The position numbers and the translations under genes are program-made. Below, in pieces: positions 26,845 to 36,140 of a stretch of DNA of 64,000 nucleotides. Source of the stretch: CBDHEY01 sp965262305. GTDB taxonomy: Bacteria; Pseudomonadota; Gammaproteobacteria; Pseudomonadales; Cellvibrionaceae. Below the pieces are notes generated by a model. The model saw nothing but the letters and a program-made list of their open reading frames with translations. It did not search any database and had not been told where the DNA came from. The DNA lies in contig CBDHEY010000004.1 of assembly GCA_965262305.1 (NCBI GenBank), positions 930,001-994,000 of the forward strand, in the 5' to 3' direction. Position 1 is the stretch's first letter. Every line of letters starts with the position of its first letter.

Positions 26845-27975
26845 ATGGAAAAACTAAAAATATTTCTATTGCTTTTGGTAATGCTTTATTCAGGAGGCGT
26901 TGCGGCGCAAGAAATTGAATTCAAGGGTTTTGCATCCGTGGGGCTTGGTATTTTTTCTGAAGATGATTCTGAGTTCAATGGTGTTGATGATTCCTTGACT
27001 TCAGATCCATTCAACTTATTTGCTTTACAGGCTAAAGCGACGATAAACGAAAAAACTGCTGTAACTGCTCAGCTTATCGCTAGAGGTCAAGGTCAAGCTG
27101 AAGACGATTATGAAGTAGAAGCACAATGGTTATATGTGACGCTTAAAGCTACTGATAATACAAATGTGAGAATCGGAAGGTTCCGTTCACCACTTTACTA
27201 CTATTCGGATTTTATTGATGTCGCTTATTCCTACCCTTGGATTACTCCTCCTGATGTAGTTTATTCATTGGTGGGCCTAGATTCTGTTGAGGGTTTAGAT
27301 ATTGTTAACAATCACTCTATGGGGGATTGGGATGGTACTTTCCAGTTTTTTTATGGTGGATATTCAGACGAGACGTTCGTTTTTGACGACTATGGTGGCA
27401 TAAACTATACGGCTTCTTATGATTGGTTGACCTTAAGGGCTGGATACGTAATAAATGGGTCTTCAACAACCAATATACGTCAGCTCAATTCAGACGTGGC
27501 TGATGCAATTGCGGGCATAGCGCTAGCCGACCCCGATTTGGCGGAGGCATTAGATACCGTAGAAGAAAAGGTGGAATTCACAAGCCTTGCTACGTTGGTT
27601 GATTATAATGATTGGTTGTTTACATTTGAAATGACTATCCTCGACTTTGACGAACAGAGCCTTTTTTCTGACAGCGATTCTTGGTATGCAATGGTGGGTC
27701 GTCGGCATGGCAGTGTCACCTATCATTTAACCTATGGTGAAAGTGAAAATGATCCCGACCTTTCTATTGTTAATCCCCTCCTTCCGTTAGAGATCCAGCT
27801 AGGAGCAACTGGATTAATCAATGCCTTTGTTAATGAAACTTCAAACACAATTTTAGGAGCCCGCTGGGATTACGCAGCGTCGTCTGCTGTCAAGTTTGAG
27901 ATCACTCAGGTTGATGACAAGATTGGAGATGAAGATGGAACATTGTATGCAATTTCAATCGATACTGTATTTTAA
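26845..27975 (+). CDS. porin-like outer membrane protein
   Basis: About 376 residues from the ATG at 26845 (GAGG six bases upstream) rather than the TTG at 26833. A signal peptide ends at GGVAAQE; the mature part is rich in alternating strands with IGRFRSPLYYYSDFIDVAYSYPW, a pattern common in porins of marine gammaproteobacteria, and ends in SIDTVF with a terminal Phe. It probably forms a general or anion porin. The next gene, 11 bases on, encodes a PstS-like periplasmic protein, so the two form an operon possibly linked to phosphate or another anion. Confidence 0.82.
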   Translation: MEKLKIFLLLLVMLYSGGVAAQEIEFKGFASVGLGIFSEDDSEFNGVDDSLTSDPFNLFALQAKATINEKTAVTAQLIARGQGQAEDDYEVEAQWLYVTLKATDNTNVRIGRFRSPLYYYSDFIDVAYSYPWITPPDVVYSLVGLDSVEGLDIVNNHSMGDWDGTFQFFYGGYSDETFVFDDYGGINYTASYDWLTLRAGYVINGSSTTNIRQLNSDVADAIAGIALADPDLAEALDTVEEKVEFTSLATLVDYNDWLFTFEMTILDFDEQSLFSDSDSWYAMVGRRHGSVTYHLTYGESENDPDLSIVNPLLPLEIQLGATGLINAFVNETSNTILGARWDYAASSAVKFEITQVDDKIGDEDGTLYAISIDTVF

Positions 27976-27986
27976 GGAGAAACATA

Positions 27987-28412
27987 ATGAATAAACTAAA
28001 TAATTATGTGTTTTCTATATTTATCATTTTAATTTTTACTCCTCTTTACAGTAATGCAGAAGTTGTAGTGATTGTGCACCCATCGAATACAGCGACAATA
28101 GATGCCAAGGCAATCAGTAAGATATACTTGGGTAAATCTAATTCATTTCCCTCAGGTGGTGAAGCCGTGCCGATTAACATTAAGTCTGGTTCGAGTATAG
28201 TCGATGAATTTAATGAAAAAGTAGTCGGAAAAAACAGTTCGCAGCTAAAATCTTATTGGTCTAAGCTGGTTTTCACTGGTAAGGGTACTCCCCCAAAAGA
28301 AGTCGCGAGTGAAGCGGATGTCATTAATCTAGTCAAGGACAACCCTGCAATAATTGGTTATGTATCATCAGGTACAGCAACTGATGGCGTAAAAGTAGTT
28401 GGTAGCTATTAG
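27987..28412 (+). CDS. short PstS-like periplasmic protein
   Basis: 141 residues with a signal peptide (cleavage near YSNAEV). VVIVHPSNTATIDAKAISKIYLGKSNSFPSGGEAVPIN and the later GYVSSG segment match the short phosphate-binding-protein-like family (PBP-like), about half the length of PstS, so the second lobe is missing or reduced. It follows the porin in an operon and has GGAG before its ATG. Anion binding is likely but not shown. Confidence 0.85.
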   Translation: MNKLNNYVFSIFIILIFTPLYSNAEVVVIVHPSNTATIDAKAISKIYLGKSNSFPSGGEAVPINIKSGSSIVDEFNEKVVGKNSSQLKSYWSKLVFTGKGTPPKEVASEADVINLVKDNPAIIGYVSSGTATDGVKVVGSY

Positions 28413-28447
28413 TTTAAAGCCTTTCTCTTGAATACGTATTTCTTCCC

Positions 28448-28495
28448 AACCGCGCTTTAAGTCCAATAAATACTAAAAAACCAAGCGCGGTTTTT
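28448..28495 (+). terminator. intrinsic terminator
   Basis: A 10-bp perfect stem AACCGCGCTT/AAGCGCGGTT with a 25-base loop, followed by TTT, closes the porin/PstS-like operon. Confidence 0.8.
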
Positions 28496-28668
28496 CCTTA
28501 ATATTACCTTTTCTTTATATAATATAATTCAAGCTTGAGTAGAGCATTTAAACTACTCTATCTCACCTATTATGGAAAACTGAACATTTAATCATTTATT
28601 AATTCCATGAGTGTTTTGTGGGCTGAATAAGAAGTTGCAATTCTGGTTAATATACTGCGAGGATAACT

Positions 28669-29721
28669 ATGAAGTATTCAAAGCTGGGCTACAGCGGCCT
28701 AGAAGTATCGCGAGTTTGCTTAGGAACTATGACCTGGGGTACACAAAATACTCAGGAAGAGGCGAATGAGCAAATAGAATATGCGTTAGATAAAGGTATA
28801 AACTTTATTGATACCGCCGAGATGTATGCGGTTCCTCCAACAGCGGAAACCTATGGTAAAACGGAAACCATTATTGGGAATTGGCTTGCTGATAACTCTG
28901 AGCGCAGAGGCGAGTTTATTTTAGCCACTAAGATTGCTGGTAATGGTTTGAAATACATTCGTGCAGGCGGTGATATTACAGGGGAGTCAATAGTCACTTC
29001 GGTTAATGCATCTCTGAAGCGGTTACAAACAGATTACATCGACTTGTATCAATTGCACTGGCCAAATCGTACTTCACCGCATTTTTGTAAGCATGCTCCA
29101 GGTGTTATTAGTTTTACTAACGTTGATGGTCCCGCGCATTCGTCGCAAATGCTAGAAATTCTTCAAGCTTTAGATGAATGCGTTAAATCCGGGAAGATAC
29201 GTCATTTTGGTTTATCGGATGACACTCCCTGGGGAATAAATGAGTACATCCGTTTAAGCGAAAAGCACGATTTGACTCGTGTTACAGCGATTCAAAATGA
29301 ATTTAATTTGCTACATACAAAAGATTGGCCGTATTTAATCGAAAACTGTGTCCATGCAGAAGTAGCATATTTACCTTGGTCTCCTCTTGCCGCCGGGGCG
29401 CTTTCAGGTAAGTACATTGACGGAGCTAGACCTGAAGGTAGTCGTTGGAGTAAGGCGCAACGCAATGGTCTTTTTCGAGATACTGAAATGAGCAATGCAG
29501 CAATAAAAGCTTACGTGAACATTGCTAAAAAATTCGAGATTACGCCAGCACAACTTGCGTTAGCATGGTGTGATCAAGTTGATGGTGTTACTTCAACGAT
29601 AATTGGTGCTACATCAATTGCTCAATTGCAAGAGGATATTGCTGCGTTTGATCTCGCATTAAGCGACGATTTATTATCTGAAGTCTCTAATGTTTTAAAA
29701 GAATTTCCAGTTCCTTTTTGA
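28669..29721 (+). CDS. tas: Tas-like aldo/keto reductase
   Basis: 350 residues forming a TIM-barrel NADPH-dependent aldo/keto reductase. FIDTAEMYAVPPTAETYG carries the catalytic Asp and Tyr in the version typical of E. coli Tas, followed by TETIIGNWLA, the conserved Lys in TKIAGNG, and the His in LYQLHWPNRT. The cofactor-binding C-terminus has IIGATSIAQLQEDI. The physiological substrate is unknown. A GAGGA Shine-Dalgarno precedes the ATG. The gene is monocistronic, with a terminator 10 bases after the stop. Confidence 0.92.
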   Translation: MKYSKLGYSGLEVSRVCLGTMTWGTQNTQEEANEQIEYALDKGINFIDTAEMYAVPPTAETYGKTETIIGNWLADNSERRGEFILATKIAGNGLKYIRAGGDITGESIVTSVNASLKRLQTDYIDLYQLHWPNRTSPHFCKHAPGVISFTNVDGPAHSSQMLEILQALDECVKSGKIRHFGLSDDTPWGINEYIRLSEKHDLTRVTAIQNEFNLLHTKDWPYLIENCVHAEVAYLPWSPLAAGALSGKYIDGARPEGSRWSKAQRNGLFRDTEMSNAAIKAYVNIAKKFEITPAQLALAWCDQVDGVTSTIIGATSIAQLQEDIAAFDLALSDDLLSEVSNVLKEFPVPF

Positions 29722-29730
29722 TCAAATATG

Positions 29731-29771
29731 AACATCATCCGCTAAGAATGTGCTTATTAGTTGATGATGTT
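29731..29771 (+). terminator. intrinsic terminator after tas
   Basis: AACATCATC/GATGATGTT (9 bp) with an additional inner CTAA/TTAG, followed shortly by a run of T. Confidence 0.75.
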
Positions 29772-30141
29772 TCTAATTCATTTTTTATTTAATTATTTGG
29801 TATCTAGAGAAGAAAACGATTGGTATTTACTTAGTTTAAAACACCAGATGTCAAACTTTGAATACTTTCACTTCATAGAAAATCAGAAATATAATTTTGG
29901 TTTTTAGTATTTCAAATATTAGAAATCTTAAATCATTATTTTTTCACTATCTCTATAGAAAATACTATTTGTGATATTTAAATAGATACCTGCGAAATCT
30001 CTTAAAGTCTTTAATATTTCTTGCTTGCATAAAAGTGATTTTCTTTTACGTAAAAGACACAGGCGTAAATGGTCATATATGTAATTCATTCTTCGAACAT
30101 AATATCAACTATCTGCTAACCAAATTATTGTAGGGGTATTT
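29772..30141. other. about 370-bp AT-rich intergenic region
   Basis: Very AT-rich, with several runs of A and T. No gene or RNA motif was recognised. It probably contains the promoter of the secreted protein that follows. Confidence 0.55.
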
Positions 30142-31200
30142 ATGTTGTTTATAAAAAAATTTACTGTGATATTTTTTGTTTTATATTCATTGTCCACGTG
30201 GGGTCAGTCTGCAAGGATGGTTATAGATTCAGAAGATGAGGCTTTTGTCGTATTTAAAAAAGAGACATCTGAAGCAGGGGCAGTGTCTATAACTGAAATT
30301 TTGTCTCCTAATGTCGATATCATCGAATATGTTGACGGAACTCTTGAATGTTTTGAATTTTCTTCCCAATGTTTTTTTAATGTTCGTTTAAAAAAACATG
30401 CTGGTATTAATTTTGGTCCTTATGATCTAAGTACCATTCCTTATGGATATGCGAGAGTGGACACTTTGTTAAACTCTGCCTATATTGATCTCGATTTATG
30501 GGGCTATACTAATTTCCATATAGCGGATCTATTAACTCTTCCAGCTGAAACTCCAGAAGCCTCAAGAATTTTCTCCTCTTCGCCTGCTGCAGAAGGGAGT
30601 AAAGTCGGTGAAACAAATGATTACCTCGAAATCCGTGTAAGAGTCTTTCTCGCACCAAATTTGACATCTGAAGCTGAATATCAGAGATATCAGATTTTAG
30701 CATCTGGTGTTGCGTTTCCAAGTGGAGTTGCAAACCTTTGGAATGACGGACGCTTTTTGGGGAAAAACTATTATCTTGCTGAAGGTAATAAAGGTCAGGC
30801 CTTTGCAAACCCGCAATCGGATTTGCTTAACTTCTGGGTTAACAACTGGAATTCGGTATCAGGTCATTATGTGGCTTTACGCATTTTTACAAATGGTTCT
30901 TCAGAACTTGATAAAGGCATTGATCTAACTGGTTTTACACAGGTAGAACTAACGATGAACTGCGAGCTTGGAATCGTTGTAGAAGTCTTTGTCGGCGCTG
31001 GTGTTGATTCAAGCCAGAATTTTGTGGGCGAAATCTATTGTGATGATCGTATGAATACCTATAATTTTAGTATTCCTACCGGATCAGATTTAAGTGAAAT
31101 TCAAACTGGCTTGTGGTTACACGTTCCGGTTTGGAAAAATCCTGGCATATTCCCTTGGGGGCCTTACTTCAATATTGATTCAGCGATCTTGAAAAAGTAA
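30142..31200 (+). CDS. secreted protein of unknown function
   Basis: 352 residues not assigned to a family. The signal peptide ends near STWGQSA. The mature protein is rich in aromatic residues and short strands, with four Cys. The C-terminal third (KGIDLTGFTQVELTMNC onward) has the look of a beta-sandwich, such as the carbohydrate-binding-like domains attached to secreted enzymes. GTAGGGG lies before the ATG. It stands between tas and another secreted orphan, upstream of a GH43-like gene. A role in surface binding is only a guess. Confidence 0.7.
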   Translation: MLFIKKFTVIFFVLYSLSTWGQSARMVIDSEDEAFVVFKKETSEAGAVSITEILSPNVDIIEYVDGTLECFEFSSQCFFNVRLKKHAGINFGPYDLSTIPYGYARVDTLLNSAYIDLDLWGYTNFHIADLLTLPAETPEASRIFSSSPAAEGSKVGETNDYLEIRVRVFLAPNLTSEAEYQRYQILASGVAFPSGVANLWNDGRFLGKNYYLAEGNKGQAFANPQSDLLNFWVNNWNSVSGHYVALRIFTNGSSELDKGIDLTGFTQVELTMNCELGIVVEVFVGAGVDSSQNFVGEIYCDDRMNTYNFSIPTGSDLSEIQTGLWLHVPVWKNPGIFPWGPYFNIDSAILKK

Positions 31201-31216
31201 TCATAATAAAGGTTTG

Positions 31217-31243
31217 GCACGCAAATGTGTTTTGTTTGCGTGC
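31217..31243 (+). terminator. intrinsic terminator
   Basis: A 9-bp perfect stem GCACGCAAA/TTTGCGTGC with a nine-base loop, followed by TTATTTA, lies 17 bases after the preceding stop. Confidence 0.8.
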
Positions 31244-31518
31244 TTATTTAGATTTATAAAGAGTGTAACCTTTGCCTTGTTGTTTTATCAACTCCCATCT
31301 CTTGATATAGAAAAAAGACTTCCTCTTCTCGTTTTAATTTTTTTATATTCTATAAAAAAATAAACAAGTTAAATAAAATGATTGTGTCGCTGTTAGTCAT
31401 ACAGGTAATTTTTTCTACATTTAGAATTCTAATACCAGCTTAATTAACTGGGTTTTATTTAAGGATTTTATTTTGAGTTTACTTTATGAGTTGTTAACAA
31501 TTACTTGAGGAGTTTTTT

Positions 31519-32460
31519 ATGATTAAGTTATCATCATTTTATGGTTTTATTTTTTTATTGGCTAACCCTTCATTTGCGTTGGACGCTGACCTTCCTGCAA
31601 CACAGCAAGTTCATATATTAAATATCGAGACAGAGGAAGATGTTAATATTCGTGTAAATTCTGATGCTTGGATTGAGGGGAGCATTAAGACAGATGGAAG
31701 TATTAACATATCGGGATATGGAGCAAAGCACTTTAATTCTGGACTAGTGATCGATGGGTATAAGAATGAGGAGCCTTTGCGCTTTAACGTGTTTGGAATG
31801 GGAGATATCTTTATACATACTCCTATCGCAACTGAGGAACTAATACAGACTTTTCCAGTGTTTGGTTCATCGTTAGAAGTCTATGCAGACTTGACGTCTC
31901 GAACGCTTTCGGTCACTGGGCCGAATGACGGCACATATGTAGGGCCTAATGTAACTTTGTATGCGGATTCTATTTTTCACAGTGATAATTATGACGGTAG
32001 CTTTTATTTATCGCCCAACTCCACTATTCAAGCAGGACGAGGAGTAAATGTTATTGGGAATAATGGAATAACCTTGGACGGAACAATCATTTCTGATAAC
32101 CATGTACAAATTAATGGTTCAACGGGTGGAATAGGAAGCGTGAGCTTAAATGGACCTATTATGACTACGGAAGGAAACTTTGCTGGAGCATTTATTTCTG
32201 CGGGAGAATTATCATTGCGATCTACTATTGAATTGGGCGGTAACGTTTTTATAAGAGCTGATGTTATAAATAATTACGGTTCGTTGCTAATGAATGAAAT
32301 TGATGGTGATAACGTGCAGGATTCTACTATAACGTTGATAGGCAAAGAAGCGATTAATTCTTATGGTGGTTCTATTGTCGCTTACGAAGTATGTTTGTCA
32401 GGACCACATAATGATTACGGGTTGATCGTTAATTCCATTATTTCATGTGATAACTTTTGA
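31519..32460 (+). CDS. secreted beta-helix-like protein of unknown function
   Basis: 313 residues with a signal peptide (cleavage near PSFALDAD). The body consists of many short strands separated by Gly/Asn turns (GSIKTDGSINISGYG, GNNGITLDGTIISDN, GGIGSVSLNGPI, LRSTIELGGNVFIRADVINNYGSLL), like the beta-helical repeats of filamentous haemagglutinin-type adhesins, but it is far too short for a full adhesin and has no transport domain. GAGGAG precedes the ATG. A Cys pair is present at the C-terminus (CLSG, SCDNF). Confidence 0.72.
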   Translation: MIKLSSFYGFIFLLANPSFALDADLPATQQVHILNIETEEDVNIRVNSDAWIEGSIKTDGSINISGYGAKHFNSGLVIDGYKNEEPLRFNVFGMGDIFIHTPIATEELIQTFPVFGSSLEVYADLTSRTLSVTGPNDGTYVGPNVTLYADSIFHSDNYDGSFYLSPNSTIQAGRGVNVIGNNGITLDGTIISDNHVQINGSTGGIGSVSLNGPIMTTEGNFAGAFISAGELSLRSTIELGGNVFIRADVINNYGSLLMNEIDGDNVQDSTITLIGKEAINSYGGSIVAYEVCLSGPHNDYGLIVNSIISCDNF

Positions 32461-32481
32461 TTAGCTATATGATTTGCAAAA

Positions 32482-32513
32482 GATAACCTTTACGCCAATA
32501 TGTAAGGGTTATC
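32482..32513 (-). terminator. intrinsic terminator for the GH43-like gene
   Basis: A 12-bp stem with one G-U pair (GATAACCTTTAC/GTAAGGGTTATC) and an eight-base loop. TTTT follows on the minus strand, so it ends the GH43-like transcript. It may also help the plus-strand gene. Confidence 0.75.
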
Positions 32514-32560
32514 TCGAATCCTAGTTTCTCCCGATTTTATGTTACTTTACTAAAATTACA

Positions 32561-33646
32561 TTAATCGAAAGGGTTATTCGGGTCCCATTCTTCTTTGTAA
32601 TGTAAAACGGCTTTACCTGTATTTGGATCAAATTCCATTGGCAGCCAAAGATATCTCGAACGATCGATGTTTTTTTTATCTGGTATAAACCATTGATCGA
32701 ACATAACAAGGATATAATCCTTGTCTGGTATTACTATCATATCTGTTATCTGGCTATTCCAAGAACGCTCCTTTGATAGGGTCATTTTTTCAGAGTAGGG
32801 GCCAGTAGGAGAATCCGAATAAACTAGCGTCATTTCAGAGGGGTTAAAACCATCTACTCCTGAGCTACCTATTAGGTATTTTCCTTTATAGTAAACGATA
32901 GCAGGTGCTTCTTGTTTTTTTTCTACCGCGATAATACCTTCTTTGTTGGACGATAAATAATTTTCTGTTAATGAATCAATGCGTAAATTAAATCCCGTAT
33001 CATCGTAGATAACATAGCCTTTTCCATTTTTATCTTTAAATACATTAAGGTCGCCAACATGGCCATTCGGTGATCCCGCTTCGACTATTCCTTCATGTTT
33101 AAACGGCCCAAGAGGTGAGTCGGATGTGGCGACTAATAATAGACAGCCGGGATAGATAGGATAATAATAATGGTACATCACATATTTTTTAGTCTTTTCA
33201 TTATATATAACATGTGGTCGGCTAGTAATATATAAGGACATAATGCCTTTTTCAGGCGCTTCCATAGCTTTGCCTTTATATTCCCAGTTGACCAAATCCT
33301 TGGAAGAATATACTGAATAACCATCGAAAAAACGTTTCCATGTAATTGGGTCTTCGCCTGGGTTATAGACGCGCTGATTGAACATACCCCCGGGGTTGAT
33401 GCCCATGTCTCCACCATACCAATAATAGGTGTCGCCGACTCTTAGCATACTCCCTGCATGAGCGGTAATATAATTCCCTTCTGTATCCGTCCAGTCTGAA
33501 AAATTCTTAATGAATTTTTTATTGGGGTTTGCTGGAGCTATTTTTCTGTCCGGGCGTTGTAAATTAGAGAGAGGTTCTTGAGAGTAGGGCGATGTACAAA
33601 AAAAAGAGATAATTAAGAGAATTATAAGTTTGTGGCCATTTAGCAT
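32561..33646 (-). CDS. secreted glycoside hydrolase family 43-like protein
   Basis: 361 residues with a signal peptide (cleavage near SPYSQE). The five-bladed propeller pattern of GH43 is visible: ITAHAGSMLRVGDTYYWYGGD, GYSVYSSKDLVNWEYKG, SRPHVIYNEKTKKYVMY, VATSDSPLGPFK, DLNVFKDKNGKGYVIYDD. The order AHAG... YYWYG... SKDLVNW resembles exo-beta-1,3-galactanase-type GH43 members. Candidate acidic catalytic residues are present, but the substrate cannot be fixed by reading. It is probably periplasmic or secreted and acts on algal or plant polysaccharide. The gene is monocistronic. Confidence 0.82.
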   Translation of the reverse strand: MLNGHKLIILLIISFFCTSPYSQEPLSNLQRPDRKIAPANPNKKFIKNFSDWTDTEGNYITAHAGSMLRVGDTYYWYGGDMGINPGGMFNQRVYNPGEDPITWKRFFDGYSVYSSKDLVNWEYKGKAMEAPEKGIMSLYITSRPHVIYNEKTKKYVMYHYYYPIYPGCLLLVATSDSPLGPFKHEGIVEAGSPNGHVGDLNVFKDKNGKGYVIYDDTGFNLRIDSLTENYLSSNKEGIIAVEKKQEAPAIVYYKGKYLIGSSGVDGFNPSEMTLVYSDSPTGPYSEKMTLSKERSWNSQITDMIVIPDKDYILVMFDQWFIPDKKNIDRSRYLWLPMEFDPNTGKAVLHYKEEWDPNNPFD

Positions 33647-33682
33647 AATTGTTCCCCATTAATTATGTTTTGGTGACATACG

Positions 33683-34111
33683 TTAAGATTCTTTGTTATT
33701 TTCAATAATGAAATCGGCGTTCGAGCGTAACTTCTTTTTCTTTCTGATTTCAGAAAACGGATCTTGATTATCAAGAATACGATTATTTTCTTCGGGGTTT
33801 CTATTGGGTTGAGAAGAGTGTTTCATATTTAAAAGTGTATCTGTGTTTTGATTGGATTTGGACTGTTTTCCTATCCACGAATTGGCTGATAGGTAAATCG
33901 ATACGCCAGTTAATAGTGCAAGCCATTTTATGGCATAAGAAGTCCCTAAATATGTTGAATCGTTTTTGAGTTGGCTCAGCTCAATAAAATCGCTATGAAT
34001 CAAATTAACTAGCCAAAAATATGCAAAAAGTGTAACAGTAGAGATGATGATGGTTTTGTAGCGTCGCCAAACGTATGCAATTACGGTAAATCGGACCAGA
34101 TTTTTGATCAT
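33683..34111 (-). CDS. small membrane protein of unknown function
   Basis: 142 residues. Two transmembrane helices (about 20-38 and 60-76) are followed by a polar Asn- and Lys-rich tail. Its ATG begins immediately after the TAA of the upstream gene (TAAATG), so translation is probably coupled. No family was recognised. Confidence 0.65.
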   Translation of the reverse strand: MIKNLVRFTVIAYVWRRYKTIIISTVTLFAYFWLVNLIHSDFIELSQLKNDSTYLGTSYAIKWLALLTGVSIYLSANSWIGKQSKSNQNTDTLLNMKHSSQPNRNPEENNRILDNQDPFSEIRKKKKLRSNADFIIENNKES

Positions 34112-34339
34112 TTAGCCGAACCAACTTAAACCGAGTAGCGCTAGGACAGCTAGTAAACCTTTATCGCGAATATCTGATTTTATTTTGCTTTCTTCTTCTT
34201 GAACAACGATTTCTAGCTCTTCTGGGCTGAAATCTTCGGGTTTTCTTCCTGCTATTAATATACGCGTTTTTGCGCGTTTAATCGCCTTATCTCGCAACAT
34301 ACCGTTTAATTTTTGGGACACTGGTGATAGTAGCTTCAT
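34112..34339 (-). CDS. small protein with C-terminal hydrophobic tail
   Basis: 75 residues. It has a basic N-terminal half, an acidic middle (PEDFSPEELEIVVQEEESK) and a hydrophobic C-terminus (about 60-75, LLAVLALLGLSWFG) that could anchor it in the membrane. It is coupled to the downstream membrane protein gene by abutting stop and start codons. Family and function are unknown. Confidence 0.65.
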   Translation of the reverse strand: MKLLSPVSQKLNGMLRDKAIKRAKTRILIAGRKPEDFSPEELEIVVQEEESKIKSDIRDKGLLAVLALLGLSWFG

Positions 34340-34594
34340 TCAAAATTATCTCCAATTTGCATAACGCTATTATAACGTTATCAATCCTTTTGAGTAAAAA
34401 CAGCGTTTTTACTCAAATTAGAGGAATTAGTCCTTGGTTATGAAGACTAACTAGTAAAGGGAAAAAGTAATGCTTTCGTGATTTTTTAAGGCGATTTTTC
34501 TTTTAATCTATAAATAGATAAGTTCGTTTTTATTGTGCTTAACCGTTGTAGGCTACGGGTTGGTGAAAATAAAAAGACGTTGGAGCGATTAGTT

Positions 34595-35026
34595 ATGAAT
34601 TCTGATATTAAAGAGCGTAGTTCTGCGCCCTTGGATGTGATAGATCGCCGCTTAAGTTTGGTAAGACTCCCCCAGGATACTGCCGAGTCGGTGATAGACC
34701 TGTTAGATGAGTTAATGGTGACTGAAAAATACTTTTTGAACCCAAAACTTCGACAGCAAATGCTCGCTGATGCACTAGGAGTCAACGTCTATCAATTGTC
34801 TGAAGCGATAAATTGCATCTGTGGGTTTGGTTTTTATCAGTATGTCAATAAATACCGAATTGGGTATGCTAAGGAGATCATTGAATCCGCAAAACCAGGT
34901 ATAACCTCGGTAGAAGTGTTGTATCACAAATGTGGTTTTAATAATCGAACATCTTTTTATAATGCTTTTAAAAAAATAGTCGGAATGACACCGGCAAAAT
35001 ATCTGTATTTTACGAATCGCCGGTAG
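34595..35026 (+). CDS. AraC-type helix-turn-helix regulator, short form
   Basis: About 143 residues from the ATG at 34595 (GGAG nine bases upstream); a GTG at 34535 would add 20. The C-terminal 90 residues form an AraC-type double HTH: MLADALGVNVYQLSEAIN is the first and EVLYHKCGFNNRTSFYNAFKKIVGMTPAKY the second. The N-terminal 45 residues are too short for a ligand-binding domain, so it resembles the DNA-binding half of membrane-sensor AraC regulators. Targets are unknown. Confidence 0.82.
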   Translation: MNSDIKERSSAPLDVIDRRLSLVRLPQDTAESVIDLLDELMVTEKYFLNPKLRQQMLADALGVNVYQLSEAINCICGFGFYQYVNKYRIGYAKEIIESAKPGITSVEVLYHKCGFNNRTSFYNAFKKIVGMTPAKYLYFTNRR

Positions 35027-35038
35027 TCGCGTTCGATG

Positions 35039-35638
35039 TCAGCTTGGTTGTGTTGCAATAAACCATGCAGTGCTTTTGATGTTATCAAACCACCGTTCGA
35101 GTTCCCTGTTGTAACTGCGCCAGTTGAGCTCTTCTAATCGAAAATCTAAATATCCGAGCGCAGAAGCCCAAGCGATTGTTGCGATGCTCTTTTCGCCTGA
35201 ATCTATTAGTGACTGTACGTCAGCGTGTTTAATGGATTCTACAACTGACATGTGCCATCTTTGCAGCCACATCTGTGAATGTTCTGTCTCTCTTCTGGAC
35301 TCCATAATAGTATTCACTGCCGCGTCCAGTATCCCATCTGCCTGAGTGTGAATGCGTTGGCAGGGAAAATACTTGTCGGTACCTTTGTTAAAAATACTTG
35401 GATTTCCTTTTTTAATTGCAAGGCTATCAATGAATTCACATATTAGTGGGCTGTCGGCAAATATTTCACCTTGATATTCGAGCGCCGGTACTTTTCCTAA
35501 TGGATTAACTTTTCTAAAGTCAACATCGTTAATAGGATTAACTATGATAAGCTCAGCTTCATGGATAAGGTTTGTCACATGCAATGAAATTACACACTTA
35601 CGTGCGTACGGAGATGTAGCGCTATAAAAAAGTTTCAT
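35039..35638 (-). CDS. glutathione S-transferase family protein
   Basis: 199 residues. The N-terminal thioredoxin-like domain starts LFYSATSPYARKCVISLH (Ser and Cys near the glutathione site) and has NPLGKVPALEYQGEIFADSPLICEFID; the all-helical C-terminal domain follows. It conjugates or reduces with glutathione; the substrate is unknown. It converges with the AraC-type gene with only 12 bases between the stops. Confidence 0.9.
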   Translation of the reverse strand: MKLFYSATSPYARKCVISLHVTNLIHEAELIIVNPINDVDFRKVNPLGKVPALEYQGEIFADSPLICEFIDSLAIKKGNPSIFNKGTDKYFPCQRIHTQADGILDAAVNTIMESRRETEHSQMWLQRWHMSVVESIKHADVQSLIDSGEKSIATIAWASALGYLDFRLEELNWRSYNRELERWFDNIKSTAWFIATQPS

Positions 35639-36111
35639 TTGAAATCCAGTCCATTCAATAGAATATTACATTAGATTATGCATAAAATTTAACAAAATAG
35701 AATACTTTGAGAGGCTTTGTCACAGTAATTAATCTCATTTAATTATGGTAAAAATAAATCGGTAATCTATGTCCGATACGTTATTAAAATGGCATTATGC
35801 GATAGTTAAATGGAGTAATTTTTTTATAAATTGTTCTCAATCAGAAAGCTAAAATATGTTTGAATAAACATTTTTTTATGTTTTGCTTTTTTCTTGTGAG
35901 TGAAGAGGTTGTCTTGAGAATTTAGCAGAGTGCTTTTGGACGTTTCTAAAATATATTATCTAGGTATTATCATAAAGGTTATTCGAATTTTACTCACTTA
36001 ATAATTCGTTATTTTTATCCCTGTCGCAACCTTTGAATAATCAAGCGAGTTATTTAGCCCTAATAAATAGTTTTATTGGGGAGTCAATGAATGTATCAAT
36101 GGGATTAATCT
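35639..36111. other. about 470-bp AT-rich intergenic region
   Basis: Strongly AT-rich. No gene, repeat or RNA motif was recognised. It holds the promoter of the GST gene on its left side. Confidence 0.5.
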
Positions 36112-36138
36112 AAAGAAGGAGCTTTCGCTCCTCTTCTT
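36112..36138 (-). terminator. terminator of gnd
   Basis: On the minus strand, AGGAGC-GAAA-GCTCCT with a tetraloop and extra pairing outside, followed by TCTTT. It begins 2 bases after the gnd stop codon. Confidence 0.75.
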
Positions 36139-36140
36139 GA

